The notes below the pieces were generated by a model. That model was given only the letters and a program-made list of their open reading frames with translations. It ran no database searches and was not told where the DNA came from. A stretch of 64,000 bases of DNA from Orbilia blumenaviensis (Eukaryota > Ascomycota > Orbiliomycetes > Orbiliales > Orbiliaceae): the NCBI GenBank assembly GCA_036872755.1, contig JAVHNS010000001.1, forward strand, positions 2,046,001 through 2,110,000, in the 5' to 3' direction. How positions within the stretch are numbered: the stretch's first letter is position 1; every line of letters begins with the position of its first letter. Positions 34,701 to 47,030 of this stretch are shown here, piece by piece. The translations under genes and the position numbers were made by a program.

Positions 34701-37146
34701 GCCTGAGACTAATCAAGCTAAGTCAAGTCAATCAAAATCACGTTTTCCTTTTCCCATCTCTTTTCAACCTGTTATTTTTTATTTTTTATTTTATTTTTTT
34801 TTCTTTTCTTTTCTGGGTGTGTACCTAGGTAATTAGTAGTGAGAGCTCAACGTTGATACATATCACGGCAGGTGCAAGAATCGCATTTCGGTCAACGTAC
34901 GAAAAGTCCTCTTTCGGCTGCTACCCTCGCATGTTATGCTATGACCGCTGGGAGAGAGCTCAATCTCAGGTTTCAGGTTTGCCATAATACCGGCCCCCAA
35001 CTACCTAGTAGCTATGACACGAGCTGGAAAAACCCGGCACTCCATTCTCGTCTTGTGCTTGTAAGTGTGTGTATGCTCATGAATATGTATGTGCATGGGC
35101 ACGCACTGCACCGGCGCAACCACCACCGGAAGAATCGGTGGACGGAGACACCAGCTGCCCCCCTGGCCTGTCGATTCGAGAAACTCAATCTCTCTTTTCT
35201 CTTTTTTTAATAAAAATTAAAAAACCGGGACCATTAAAAAGCACGCGGATTGCCATGCGAAGGATATTTCCCAACAAGGCCCCGGACCACGCGAGGGAAG
35301 CCTTGTATTGCCGCCGATAGATTAGGAAGCCTCGTCACTAGAAGAAGACAAATGCGCCGGAGTGGCGAGCAAGTCACATTATCACGCTGCACATGTCCGT
35401 GACGGTGCTGATGATGCTGATGTTACTAACATGTTTGCTGGAATATTAATATTATGTCACAGCATGGGCAAACACTCGATCGAATATCACCTTTGTCCGA
35501 GGCAATGTATGTAAGTATGGATGTATGTATGTCCGGAAGAAAAGAGAACCGGTAGCATGACTGATTGCTATTATCGCTATTGCCGTCTGGGGCGCATAAT
35601 GGAGGCCTGCCAAATGTACTGATGAACGCTGTACGGACCGTTCTCAATACATCCGCTGCACACGATGGCCCTCTTGCATGATCATAGAATCCTTGGCCGC
35701 CTATGTATACATCTATACGTATATACATCTATACATGTACCGGCCTTAAACGGGTCAAACTTCACAGGAGGTTGAAATAAGGTATCCTCCCACTATTCCC
35801 TAATGCGTCATCTATTCCGCTGCCATGCCCGCAAAAGAGGGATTTCCCATTCCCCAGTGTCCCGTAATATCAAATCGGATCCCTCCAATAGCCAAAGGTT
35901 GAGACAATCGAACAAAAAACCGGGGCAACAGCCCGCCCAAAAAAGAATGTTCAGGTTGGAAATGTCTCGAAGGTCAAGAGGGAAGTGTGGAAACCACTTT
36001 CGTCCAATACCCGTCTATTCGGGACCAAGTCCCAAGTGACCCTCCTAGACAGGAGCTGACGGCGGTGGGGTGTGCGGAATTTTGGGGGGTGGAAGGGTTT
36101 CGCCAAGTGCAAGCTGAATGGCCGCCTTGATGAGTTGGCAGCCCTCCATAACCTATCACCATACCTTCGGGACCGCTGTCTGTTTCCGACATACTTTCGG
36201 ACATATTATAGCCCTCTTTGTATGTAGCCGCTAGTTAACTAGACGTTATAGAATGAGAGTTGGGGGTTCACAGCATTTGCGCGCATATCCCGGTAGGCGT
36301 GCCGTGGACAAGTCATTCGATATCATGCGACAGTCGACTCCCCACAGCCTCGAGTTTAGTTTTCTCACCTATACACCTAAAAGAAAAATGAATTTAAACC
36401 CGCACGTACATAATTCGTATGCACTCAGCTTAGCAGACGGCAGAGCGATGCGGCAGGAGATGGACTCATCTAGAAAGAAAAGCAGTGAGCTGTACAGCAC
36501 TGTAAACTGACTCTGCCGTTCGGGTGCTCTCGTGATCTGGACCCTGTCCCGGCCGTAATCTGATGAGCCTTCCCGTTGAATTTACGTCATATCAGATATA
36601 TCATCACCAAACAAAGCGTGATGAGATGTCCGATTTGCTTCCCATGGTTAGTATCAAGCCCCCCAAAACGCCAAAAAGGGCTTGAGGCGGTTATTTCCGA
36701 AATATCAATCCGGTTCGTGCAAACTGTCCTTTGTCTTTATGCTCAACCGATAACCACGGGATCAATCGGCTGGCTGCCGTCTTTTTGGCACCGTCGCCAA
36801 TCGAAAATCTTAAGCAAACGATAAGCTTAATGTTTGGCATTGCAGCTTTGGCGGCTTCTACCTGACCCATGCAGATGCAGCGTGGTGGCCTCAGAGGCTT
36901 TCCCCAGGCCTTAGCGTGGGAGGCAGATGTCGCAATCCAGATTTCTAATACACTTACCCCAGATGGGGGTTTCTATTCAACATATTCTCGTAAGTTCTAA
37001 TCATCGAACAGATGATCCACTATTTGCAATAGTCTCGAGATTAAGTTGCAGGTATTCTCGGTCCACTGGACTAAGTTACAGATGCAATAACGAAATGGTC
37101 ATTTGGGGGTATCATTCTCGCGGCAATATCTTAATTTGAATTAGGT
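31729..37146. other. 5.4-kb gene-free interval upstream of hapC
   Basis: This is the longest interval without a supportable gene in the window. It includes Ser/Pro-poor short ORFs only, a T-rich stretch at 34125-34145, a TTTTATTTTTTATT-type run around 34775-34810 and a TACCTAGGTA palindrome at 34822-34831. It lies upstream of hapC and ends at the 3' end of the prefoldin gene. Long 5' leader exons of hapC or a non-coding transcript could lie here, but nothing in the sequence proves it. Confidence 0.55.
34822..34831. repeat. TACCTAGGTA palindrome, copy 2
   Basis: Exact 10-bp palindrome within the long hapC upstream interval, just after a T-rich run. Confidence 0.9.
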
Positions 37147-37962
37147 TTATTGTTGAACGACTTGTACATTATTCTTCGTCTATAGACAGAGTATAATTAG
37201 CATTATATCCTTCAGTTCAGCAGTACTTCTCCTCTCATCAACATCGACAGACACCCAGTGTAGCTACTAGACTACACAGAATTCTTCTATCCAACATAGG
37301 AGAAGGAGAGAGAAATGTGAATATAGAAATCCATACCTTCCAAGCATCCATCTCATCTTGAACCCTCTTATATTCCTTAACCAATCCATCAAGAACCTTC
37401 TTCAATCCTTCAGCGTTCGTCTCCAGCGACGGACGAACATCTCCAACCGTCCTCTCCACCAGAACACCATTGATCATTCGGAAGCATTTCCTATCCGCCG
37501 GTACCGGCGTAAGAGACTCCAATACTAGCCTATAAAAACACAAGCCAGCCCCCAAAAAGTACTTTGGTAAGTATACATCCATAATAATTTCAACCAAAAC
37601 CAACATCTCGTAGAAACTTCTGAGAGTAGGAATGGGTGCGTGTGTGTGCATGTGCGTGTAGTAATATTTCGTACTTGTGCTCCTCAGCGTCTGTCTCAAC
37701 ATCGCCGATTTTCTGCGCCAGCTGCTGTAACGTGGACTTGTAGTTCGAATAGGTGTTTTGTAGCTCTATATACATGTACTCAAAAAAAAATTAGCAACTT
37801 TCGGGCTTTTTTTCCCCCACATGTATATAGCTATATACAAAGTGCAGCTCCCTTAGCTGAGATAGACGTGATAGATAGATAGAGCGTCTCTAGCGTACCA
37901 GCTTGTTTTCTCTGCTGTGCGACCTGCGCACCTGATGGTTGCGACGCCGATGCCGAAGACAT
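37147..37962 (-). CDS. gim4: Prefoldin subunit 2
   Basis: Beta-type subunit of the hexameric prefoldin chaperone, which passes nascent actin and tubulin to the CCT chaperonin in the cytosol (family knowledge). Exons 37962-37899, 37765-37675, 37529-37337 and 37179-37147, all GT-AG, give 126 aa, normal for the family. A short Ser/Ala/Gln N-terminus leads into helix 1 (LQNTYSNYKSTLQQLAQKIG, continuing DVETDAEEHKLVLE). Hairpins follow (CFRMINGVLVERTVGDV), then the C-terminal helix (VLDGLVKEYKRVQDEMDAWK). The last exon of ten codons (TKNNVQVVQQ) was found by matching the conserved family end; its 157-nt intron would otherwise be read as a longer unrelated tail. The gene is divergent from the CMC2-like gene with 274 bp between start codons. 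Confidence 0.95.
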
Positions 37963-38236
37963 CGTGTATGGTGGGGTATATAAATTTTGCTGTTTAGGTG
38001 GGATATCGAACCGAAGGGAGGGTTGTAGATCTCGTGAACAAGGGAGTTTAATGATTGGAAGAGAGGTAAGAGAGCTTGGAGACTTTGTGTTATTAAGCGC
38101 AAGTACAAATCCCGACAACATCAGCCCACTTTCTACATCCCCCCAAGAAAAAAACCCAATCCCCGTTTACCTTTTTGCCATCACGAAATCACCGTTGAGT
38201 TTTCATGGATTCAACTGACAACTTACGACATCTAAA
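37963..38236. promoter_or_regulatory. Shared divergent promoter of prefoldin 2 and CMC2
   Basis: Only 274 bp separate the two ATGs, so both genes must initiate within or near this stretch. No TATA box stands out. The arrangement suggests a bidirectional housekeeping promoter; co-regulation is inference. Confidence 0.6.
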
Positions 38237-38545
38237 ATGCATTCTCATTTGATTCCTCACAAGCACCCAGGTAAGTCCTACTACTCTCGAACCTTGAATT
38301 CTTTTGGTATTATTCTAACATTTTTCACCCAAACAGGCTGCCTGGATGTAATGCTCGCCCTCGAAGAATGTCACGCCAAAGGTTTTATCCATAAGGCCAC
38401 GGGACAATGTAACGATATCAAACGTCGGGTCAATGCCTGTTTTTCTGAAGAACGGAAAGCGAAGACAAAGGCACATCGGGACATCGCTATGGAGAAGCGG
38501 AAGAAGATGGAAGCATCATGGAAGGATATTGAGATTAACACATGA
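38237..38545 (+). CDS. cmc2: COX assembly twin-CX9C protein (CMC2-like)
   Basis: Small mitochondrial intermembrane-space protein needed for cytochrome c oxidase biogenesis (family knowledge of Cmc1/Cmc2). Exons 38237-38270 and 38337-38545 join in phase 1 over a 66-nt GT-AG intron to give 80 aa. The spliced start MHSHLIPHKHPG is the usual His-rich Cmc2 start. Twin CX9C motifs are exact: Cys13/Cys23 (CLDVMLALEEC) and Cys36/Cys46 (CNDIKRRVNAC). The motif GFIHKATGQCND between them is also typical, and a basic helical tail follows. The first Cys codon lies just after the splice. CMC2 is preferred over CMC1 from the N-terminus and the ECHAKGF signature. No presequence is expected, since Mia40 imports this class. 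Confidence 0.93.
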   Translation: MHSHLIPHKHPGKSYYSRTLNSFGIILTFFTQTGCLDVMLALEECHAKGFIHKATGQCNDIKRRVNACFSEERKAKTKAHRDIAMEKRKKMEASWKDIEINT

Positions 38546-39318
38546 GGAGAGGGTCCTTCTATTCGACGGGCAGAGCATGTCTGTCCGATAGAGCAGGTGA
38601 TAAGGCCAACCGGGGCAAGTGGTAGGAAACTCATATCAAGGCACTATGTCAGGGGGTGCTTATGATTTAGGGCCTTAGTGGACACAGATAGTCACTGGCG
38701 GACATTGGATTGAAGCAGCCGGATGAGCGGAGGATTCGGAGGACGACAGGCTTGTATATACTACTCTCCAGCATGAATATAACTGTACCATACTACGATA
38801 CCCGAATGTTTACCAACAAATCATGCTTTAACCACCCCCAGGCATATTAGTTAATTAGAGCATCTAGCCAGTCATCATACTAAATGATTTGGATATCTCC
38901 CGATATTCCCGGAGTTCATAGTTCGACAGGTTTACAATATTGAGACGACGCCCCTTGAGACTCATGTTCTGTACATCGTGCCTTTTTCTTTTATTTATAT
39001 AGCAGCCACCGTGAAGCGTAAACGATACTAAAAATTACAAGGGTAATAAATCAAAAAAAAACGAAAAGAAAGACACAGTAATTTTATCCAGTTGCCCATC
39101 TTCAAGTTAAGCCAGCAAGCCAAGGGAATGCATGAAATCATAGGGTACTCCTCGCAGAAACATCCAGCATGAGAATAGGGATGGTGACATAAAAAAACAA
39201 TCGCTCAAATGTTGACTTTATGTACCGTAAGAAAATTCGAGAACGGAAACCATGCAAAGGCAAAAAGAAAGAAAAAAGTTGAAAGAAAAGGAAATTGACG
39301 GTGAAACTAAGGCTGGCC
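38546..39318. other. Convergent 3' region of cmc2 and pex13
   Basis: No ORF of note. It includes A-rich runs (about 39050-39070) near the likely 3' UTR of either gene. Confidence 0.6.
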
Positions 39319-40762
39319 CTAGTTGTTGAAGAAATTGCTCTTCTGGAAACTTTCAATGCTGATGTCACCAGGCTTGGAGGTGGTCATGGTGTGTGTCCGG
39401 CTGCCAACATCGGGAACATTCTTCATGCTGGCGGCAGTCATAGTAGCAGTCCTGCTGGCAGAGCCGTCCGTGATCTGCTTAGCCCCAGAAACGACCTGCC
39501 CGCTTCTTACAAGCGGTTCGAGGTATGGCTCTGGAAGATATCCAATCCTGGCATCCTTGGTTCTGCACTTCCACCACTGGGAAGCATTTCCGAGAGGATC
39601 CAACTTCGAGAGAACGGCCACCAAATCTCCCTTCTTAACCTCGAGCTCAACAGCTGGGTTCTCTGGAGCGAAGTCGTAGAGAACCTTGCAGAAGTCCAAC
39701 TTCTTCATTGGATCCGCAAGGTCCAAGGACTGACCGCCAGCTGCGGCGTTCATGGCCTCCTGCCGTCTCCTATCCTCCTCCTCTTGCTTTGAGGCCAAAG
39801 CACGGATGAGCTTGCCCATCAGGTATGGCAAGCCGAATACTGCCACCAAGAAGATGACGAAGGGCTTTTTCGATGGGGCTCGTGGTCCCCGTCCAGGTGC
39901 AGCCTTACCACCGTTGGCGAAATTTGCAAAGGCGTCTGGGTTCAAATCCCCGACGCTCGCTGGGAGCGGGCCTCCAGTGAGTTTTGCCCAACCAGTCTTG
40001 ACCCATCTGATGATTGCGAAAATGCCGAGGATTTGTCCAAGTGTTGTCCTCAGATTCCCGAATTGTTCTGCTACGGAGACCATAGCTGGAAAGAGGGAAA
40101 ATCCATTAGAATTAAGTCGTTGACACCGAAATATAGAGATTTGACTTACCAAAGAAAGAAGAGTGTGTCGCCATGAAAGTGCTCTCGAGCATTTGGGCGA
40201 AGCTGCCAAACGCTCCGACAATACTCTCGATCATCTGGAACGTAGCAGCGGTGCTATTTTCCATGCCCCTCATCAAACTATTTGGGTCGTTTGGATCCGG
40301 CCCCATGCCGCCGTAGCCTCCCATACCACCGTAGCCGCCATAACCACCCATGCCATATCCTCCATAGCCTCCATATCCACCGCCAAATCGCGAATATGGC
40401 GAACTATAAGAACCGTAGCTTCCATAACCACCGCCCATTCCGTATCCAGTACCCATTCCGTATCCAGTTCCTAATCGGTTCTGATATCCACCATACCCTG
40501 CTGTAGTCGCACCTAATCTATTGACAGCGGTCGATGTTAAAGCGGCAGGCCTGGCAGGAATAGCGGGGGCCGAGGCTGCTGTAGCCGCTGCGCCGACTCC
40601 GGAGGCGGAAGCCATAAGAGCTGATGTTGAAGGAGCGGCTGGTCAAAAATGTCAGCATTTCGAGTTGTTATTTGGTATATAAAAGTCCGATTCAAACAAA
40701 AACATACGGGTAGGGGTAACGCCAGCCAATTCCCAAGGTTTCGGGGGCGAGACACCGGACAT
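39319..40762 (-). CDS. pex13: Peroxisomal import docking protein PEX13
   Basis: Integral peroxisomal membrane protein that, with PEX14, docks PEX5/PEX7 cargo receptors for matrix import (family knowledge). Exons 40762-40708, 40638-40150 and 40085-39319, GT-AG and in frame, give 436 aa. The start MSGVSPPKPWELAG is the characteristic Pex13 N-terminus with the PKPWE motif. A Tyr/Gly-rich region (about 60-125) has repeated YGGYG and YGMG units, as in the family, where such repeats promote a permeable phase. A conserved helical part follows, with membrane segment about 256-274 (FVIFLVAVFGLPYLMGKL). The SH3 domain at about 313-375 shows ALYDF-like KVLYDFAPENP, ASQWWKCR and IGYLPEPYLE. The Ser/Thr-rich tail ends FQKSNFFNN. 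All expected parts are present. Confidence 0.96.
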
Positions 40763-41788
40763 CAGGGATTACAGACGTAAAAGTGTAGAAAGTCGAACAG
40801 ACGACTGGAAAGGTATTTCTCGTCGTCCGAAAATCGAAGTAATCGGCGTCGCGTGGGATTCGGGAAGATCCGGTCGAAAGGACTTTTGCGACGGTCGGAA
40901 CGTGCTGGGAGGGACTTCAGTTATCGCAGGACCAAAACAAACCAGCCTCAATTTCCAGCCATCAACTTTTCTCGGTACTTGTGTTTTTAGGAAGGTGACG
41001 ACGATTGCAAGAGTTCGTGACAACGCAGACGGTTCGTGGTAATGAATGGCAGGGATTAATAATGATGATGGCAACGCTGGTCAAAAAGAAAGAGAGAGAA
41101 AAAAATGCTTTTGAATAATAGGAGGTACTGGAGGAAAGGCGGTGAATGGTTGATGTCGATGGTGGTGGTGATGGATGGGGAGATTGGAAAAAGGGTTGGA
41201 ATGGGCGAGTGGCAGTGTTTGTTTCGCCTCCCTCCTATTAGCTGCTCAGTTCGGACTTGTTAACGTTCTCGGGTCTTGTGAATGCCTCGGCTTATCCGAC
41301 CTCCATTTGACCCCACATACACTTTCAGCTAGAATTTTCCCAGCAGCAAACGCCGAAGAACTTTCTTTCGAGGACTCTAAAATCTGGGCGCTGTAGTTTT
41401 AGCCGAAAAGTACATATATGAAATAGAACGAGAGTTCATAAGAGTTTGATTGTGGAGAAAGAATTGGCCCGACGGAGTTGACGCTACCACTCGTACTTAA
41501 GCTTAAGTGAACATGATATTAATCGCGGGATAGGGTTGATTCGAAGGAGTTGGACCATTTCAACCAATGACGTTTATATATTCGATGGTGCTATCAGTAT
41601 TACCAATCGGTATACTAAGGACGGCTCTATCCTAGGGCAGGTTATCCAAAAGAATATATGGTAATACCGAATGCACAACAGTTCCAACAGCACTTAGCTA
41701 CTTCCGTCAAGGTATATTTTCATTGAAAGATTCTAAAAATGCGGGCACTCGGCTCTTTCTTTGAAATTAAAATGCACAACATAAATAA
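40763..41788. other. Intergenic between pex13 and RTC4
   Basis: This holds the pex13 promoter on the left and the RTC4 3' flank on the right. Short ORFs only; GGTGGTGGTGATGG-type runs around 41160 resemble simple repeats. Confidence 0.6.
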
Positions 41789-43591
41789 CTATTCTTCATC
41801 AGATGGATTGATATAAATTGACGCCTGTGACTGAGAGAGCTCGGTTTCTTCGTCCTGTTGTTGTTTGGCTTCTTGCTCTTTCCACCACCACTCCATCCCA
41901 TCATTGATTCCCATAAGATCAGCGTCATTGTCTTCTCCGTGGTTTAAAAGCATGCCAATGTCGATTGTTTCCTGCATCAACTTACGTCCCTTCTCAATCT
42001 CATCTTCGGTCATCTTGAAATCCTCCATTATGAGCCGGGTTCCGAGTTCTGGCACAAGAATACTCTGGATATAAGACCCAGCTCCGCCTCCAGTCGTTGT
42101 GATATCCTTGGCTTTTCTTAGATTCTTTAAGGCTTCGTTTATCAGTTTGCTACCGCTGATGGCATCGCCCCTTTAAGATAATACATGTTAGTTGAATCTG
42201 AAGAATATTCTCACGTTCCGTTATCCAGGAATGTCAACCTACATTATTTCACTACCACGGGGGCCATAGTATCCGGGGTATGTTAGTTCCCAATTGCCCT
42301 CATCAAATATAGCCTCAGTTCTACTCTTTTTATTGTTGCGCTTCGTCTTATTGAATTTCTCCGAAATATCTCTGAAATGGCTCTTTGTCTTTCGAGCCAT
42401 GATATCGGATAGATAGGGGAAATACTTGGTGCACCGGTCTTCGAGGCCATCCCAATCGATATCTGGAATATTTAATTCCTTCGCTTTCGCATGGATCTTG
42501 TCTAGCTTGTGTGATTTATGAAACTTGCGCCTTAGTTCGATCTTGTATTTCTTTTCCAGGTCAGGGAGGTATGATTCGTAAAGTTGTTGTGGGACCTCTT
42601 CGTTGCACATCGGGCAGACGTATTTCTTTGGTCCTGCTTTAGCCCTCTTAGTTTGCTTCTTAGAATTTGATGTTTCGGTCTTCTTCTTCGGAGTAGTCTC
42701 AGGGTCACTAGCTTCACGCTTCCTCTTCCTACTAGAGGTTGAAGACGCCGAACTACCCGAATTCGAACCTGAATCCGAATCTAAATCGAAAGATGGCTCT
42801 TCATGATCAAGCTTTTCTTCTAAGAGCGACTGCAGCTTGGGATCCAGATCCAGCCCATTCTTCTTGAGAACTACTGGTAGGTTAGTCGGGCACCCCTACG
42901 AATTTAGTGTGGACGTATATCCTACCAAAATTGTACCTCGCTCGCATTTCCTCAATATTTTTCATGGGGGTTTTCTTTGGAGTTTTCTTGGGGCTTTCCT
43001 TTGCTATTTTTATTGGGTCGTACTTCTCGACTATAAGCGGCGTTAATGGGTACACTCAGGGAAAAAGAAGAGGAGGAAGAAGAGCTTGATATACATACTA
43101 CTCTCCAGAAGCGACGGGACACATTCGGGAATCCTCAAACCCTTCTTCTTTGTTTCCGTAACAACAATTTCTTCACGCTCAGCCTTCCTCCTCTCCAAGT
43201 TCTGAGTCTGTTCCCTCTGTTGCCGTGTAGCAAACTTCCCCTTCTTCCCGGGAACAGATGTGCTCCTGAATACCTTCTCTTCTTTCACTTCTACAACCTC
43301 AACTTCGTCATCCTCAAGTAATACCTCATTGGTTGGCTGAGTCTCTAGTGTGGAAGAGAGCGTGAGACTGGATGTAGGCTTCTGAGCCGTAGAAATCTTC
43401 TGGGGACTTCTACTCAGGTCTACTATATCATAGTCATTATCACTGATATCATCATCGTCGTCGTCGCTGTCTTCTAGTAGCCCTGCAAGTTGGTTCGATT
43501 TTTCTGTGGGCTTTGGAATAACAGGCGACTTAAACGGCTTGTTTACGTCAGACCGGCCGTTACTCGAACGGGTAGTCCTTCCAGAATACAT
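41789..43591 (-). CDS. rtc4: Restriction of telomere capping protein 4 homolog
   Basis: Homolog of yeast Rtc4, a nuclear/cytoplasmic protein whose deletion influences telomere-capping defects; the molecular role is unclear (family knowledge). Exons 43591-43099, 43030-42926, 42873-42243 and 42170-41789, all GT-AG, give 536 aa. The N-terminal half is disordered, acidic and Ser-rich (DSDDDDDDISDNDYDIVDLS), then Lys-rich (KESPKKTPKKTPMKN). The conserved RTC4-like domain (about 284-500) starts with CPMCNEEVPQQL (Cys286/Cys289) and contains IDWDGLEDRC, NWELTYPGYYGPRG and IQSILVPELGTRLIMEDF. The tail is acidic. Start: the ATG at MYSGRTTRSS was preferred because upstream in-frame codons lack an ATG. 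Intron 2 (52 nt) uses the later of two possible GT donors, the only one that keeps frame into exon 3. Confidence 0.9.
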
Positions 43592-45011
43592 TGTCGTGGA
43601 TAGCACAGCTACAGATAGCCTTCATACAGAGCTATACGTGTAGCCGCGGATGGTTTTAGTGAGTAACAGGAAGCGAAGAATGCTTTGTTCGTTCTCAGAC
43701 GGGATATGGTTGACAGTAAGTAAGAAGTACTTGAATAGGTTCTTAGATGATTGTCGTGAATGAGAGCTGGGGTCGAGGGTGTTGGGTGGGTTTTTCAGTT
43801 CCCCAAAATGTTGTATTTCCGCAGCGTCGGTCAATGCATTGACACTGAGCTAGAGACGCGTTGCGGGATATCGTCAGGAAGACGTGTTTGTGGGGGGCCC
43901 GACCGAACCGTTACTATATCCCTGTTCAAACCGGAGTTGGCCTAGTTGGTATCGATATTAGAACTTGGAGAAGCACTTAGAGATAAATACCAGAGTTTCG
44001 AGTATGACATGCAGTCAGTCTAGACTTCGATGCTCATATGGTGTTAGTACTAAGGAAGTTATGGTGTGTCGACCTGGATGGTTCATAAGTTATAGCTTCG
44101 CGCCAACTCCTGTAGCCCGCGAACCCGTTTGTTTGTATCTAATTGGCGCTGATTAGTCTGATTGTAGAGTTTCGCAGTCAGATATTCGTTTTCAACGATT
44201 GTGTAATCATGAATACAGTAATCTAGAGGCACATCCGTACCACCAGAAAATTCTGTAGCCTGGGATGTCCCCGGCTGCTTCTATACAAGTTTTGTGGAAT
44301 TCTAGTGACACAAAGCTGCGTATTCTGGCCAGAGTTGAAACCGACGTTCATGAGCCGATTGTTACATTGCGTCGAATTAGTGGATGGAGACATCTTCTTT
44401 TGGGACATGTTTGTCAGGCTGCAGGGACAAAGAAGCTATAACCGTAGTCTGCATTTAAACGAGGGTCTCTAGGATATATATAGAATAAGAGAACAATTGT
44501 ATACACATGTGCACATTCGCAATGATGAAATTTGGAGGCTTCAATTGCATCCCGCTTTACCTAGAGGCAACCGACTAGGATCTTGAAGAATTTGGAGATG
44601 TCTGGTCTCGTGAACCAGCTTCGACGGAGATATCTATATTACCTAGGTAGTTAGGCCCATAAGGCTGCCAAGTAGAACCCAAACTTCCGTTCAATTGATC
44701 AAATCTCCTAGACCCGTCACCAACCCCTGTTGAGATCGGCTCGCTACCTTCCGGCTGTATCATTCCAGCATTGTGTCAGACGAGAACCACCCCCCTCTTA
44801 GATATTATGTAACGGGGGTAATATTATATTAGTTTACCAGCTACGTAGCATGAGGACCACACCCTGCCAGACATCTACTTAAACCCTCCCAAAAGCCAGG
44901 GCCATCCATTTAGCTCTCCCGCTTCGAATTCCATTCGCCAACTCCGAATAATACGGCAGTTAATTAACATTAACAATTCGAAGCGAAGATTTATTTAAAC
45001 CCGCCCCAAAG
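43592..45011. other. Divergent upstream region of RTC4 and prenylcysteine oxidase
   Basis: Two short minus-strand ORFs (44223-44408 and 44575-44763) have no recognisable features and could not be joined into a convincing gene. One TACCTAGGTA palindrome is at 44640-44649. The rest appears non-coding. Confidence 0.5.
44640..44649. repeat. TACCTAGGTA palindrome, copy 3
   Basis: Exact 10-bp palindrome about 360 bp upstream of the prenylcysteine oxidase start codon. Confidence 0.9.
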
Positions 45012-47030
45012 ATGCCAGCTTCGCGAGTGTCCCGCGTTGCTCTCGCCGTTTCGGGCTTGCTCTGTACTACCTATCTGCTCCTACCCGGCCATGCTTCGAT
45101 ATTGGGAGGAACTGGAGGGCAACAGCCGTTTGTGCTGACGGATCCCCAGGCCGTGAAGAAGGTTGCCGTTATAGGTATATAAAACTACCCCTCCAATGGT
45201 TTTGGTTTATCCTTCCTTGATTTCAATCTATTACGCGTTTATACCAACTAAATATTCGATACTTTTTTTTTTAGGCGCCGGAGCAGCGGGTTCATCAGCG
45301 GCGTACTTTTTAAAGGAGTACGCCGATAAACATGATTTCAAAGTCAACATTACGGTCTACGAACGGAACAACTATGTCGGCGGCAGAACGACTACGATCA
45401 ATGCATACGATGATCCGGAAGAGCCGGTTGAACTTGGAGGGTCGATTTTTGTGCAGGTGAATAAAAATATGTTTGAGGCTGCCAAACTATTTAATTTACC
45501 AATTGCAGAGTACGATACTGGTAGCGAGGATGGGGCGGATCAGCTTGGAGTGTAAGTTGTCTCATATGTTTTTGGTTTGAAATTGCTTTGGATGATGGTG
45601 GTAATTGTGGGTAAACAATATAGGTGGAATGGAAGCGAGTTTGTGGTGGTCGTCAGCAGCGGGGGTTGGTGGGAAACCATCAAGATGCTCTGGAGATATG
45701 GGTTGTCGCCCCTCAGGACACAGAGTCTCGTTAAGGAAACAGTCGGGAACTTCCTCAAGATGTATGAGGCTCCTGTGTTTCCGTGGAAGTCGCTTACTAC
45801 GACAGCCTATGAATTGGAGCTACTACCTGCTCTCACGAACACTGGATTGGTATGTCGCAATTCTCGCAACCTCAAATTAGATGTTTAATTCGGAATGCTA
45901 AATTATGTTCATAGAAATTCTTGAAATCGAACAATATTAACCCGCCGTTTAGTACGGAACTGATTCAAGCATCGACTAGGGTGAACTATGGTTCGAACCT
46001 CGGTCATATCCACGGGCTCGAAACGATGGTTGCAATGTCAACTGACGGCGCTATGGCAATTACTGGTGGAAACTGGCGTATCTTCGACAAGATGGTTCAA
46101 ACTTCAAAAGCCGGGGTGCTTCTGGAGACTAAAGTTACTAACATCGAAAGGGCTCCTGACAAGCACACATGGACAGTTAAGGCCCTGAAACTGGACAGCG
46201 CGGAGCCACATGGACTCGAAGACGAATATGACGAAGTTGTTATTGCGACACCATGGCAATTTAGTGATATTACGTCCAAATCCGTCCCAGCTCCAGAGGA
46301 AATCAAATATGTCAATCTGCATGTCACATTATTTGCGTCGCCGTTCCGACTGTCGCCGAAATACTTCAATTACAATAAGGATCTTGTTCCGGATATGATT
46401 CTTACGACTCTTCCCAAGGGCTTCGACCCGCAATCCGCTTCAGTCGGGCCAACTAAATTCTGGAGCGTGAATATTTTGAGAACTTTAGAAAGAAATCTCG
46501 AAAATGGTGTGAAACGAAGGGAATATCTATATAAAGTATTTTCGCCGGAGCCCTGGAGCGACGAACAAATTTACGAAATGATGGGACTTCCTAAGGACAC
46601 TAAGAATGCTCTGTCATGGTCGCATCGGAAACTCGTAGGTTTTATTTCCCTGCATCAAAGCTGTCAGGAGAATATTTTCCGGCCGCTAGATTGAAACGGG
46701 GCTAACAAAAGTGACAATGCAATGCAGTGGCAAGCCTATCCCGTTGAAGAACCCAGGTCATCGTTCCAGGAAGCACAACTCGATTTCGGCATGTGGTATA
46801 CAGCTGGCATGGAAGTAAGTACAGACGTGACTTATAAACCAATCAACAATTCATTGTGCTAAAGATTCTGAATGGGCTAACATTTTATACCCTGGAAAAA
46901 ATAGTCTTTTATTAGTTGCATGGAGACGATGAGTCTATCGGGCAAGAACGTTGCGGCGAACATTGTGGAGGGGTGGGTTTCTGCACACCGTAGCGAGCAG
47001 GTACCAGGACAGCACGACAAGGCAGTTTAG
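45012..47030 (+). CDS. Prenylcysteine oxidase/lyase (PCYOX family)
   Basis: FAD-dependent thioether oxidase that breaks down farnesyl- or geranylgeranyl-cysteine released from prenylated proteins (family knowledge). Exons 45012-45174, 45275-45551, 45624-45849, 45915-46634, 46728-46814 and 46905-47030, all GT-AG and in frame, give 532 aa. The N-terminus has a hydrophobic stretch (VALAVSGLLCTTYLLLPGHA), a signal peptide or anchor, consistent with lumenal or vacuolar location. The Rossmann FAD motif GAGAAG is at 55-60, split by intron 1; YERNNYVGGRTTTI binds the FAD. The family-typical LGGSIFV, YGSNLGHIHGLETMVAMSTD and FWSVNILRT follow. The C-terminus holds the conserved WYTAGMESFISCMETM, spanning introns 4 and 5, which supports the splicing. 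Hence the frame breaks seen in raw sequence are introns, not lesions. Confidence 0.93.

Noticed and set aside
44223..44763. Two short minus-strand ORFs that might be exons of one gene
   Set aside because: No GT-AG junction joins them in frame to a recognisable product.
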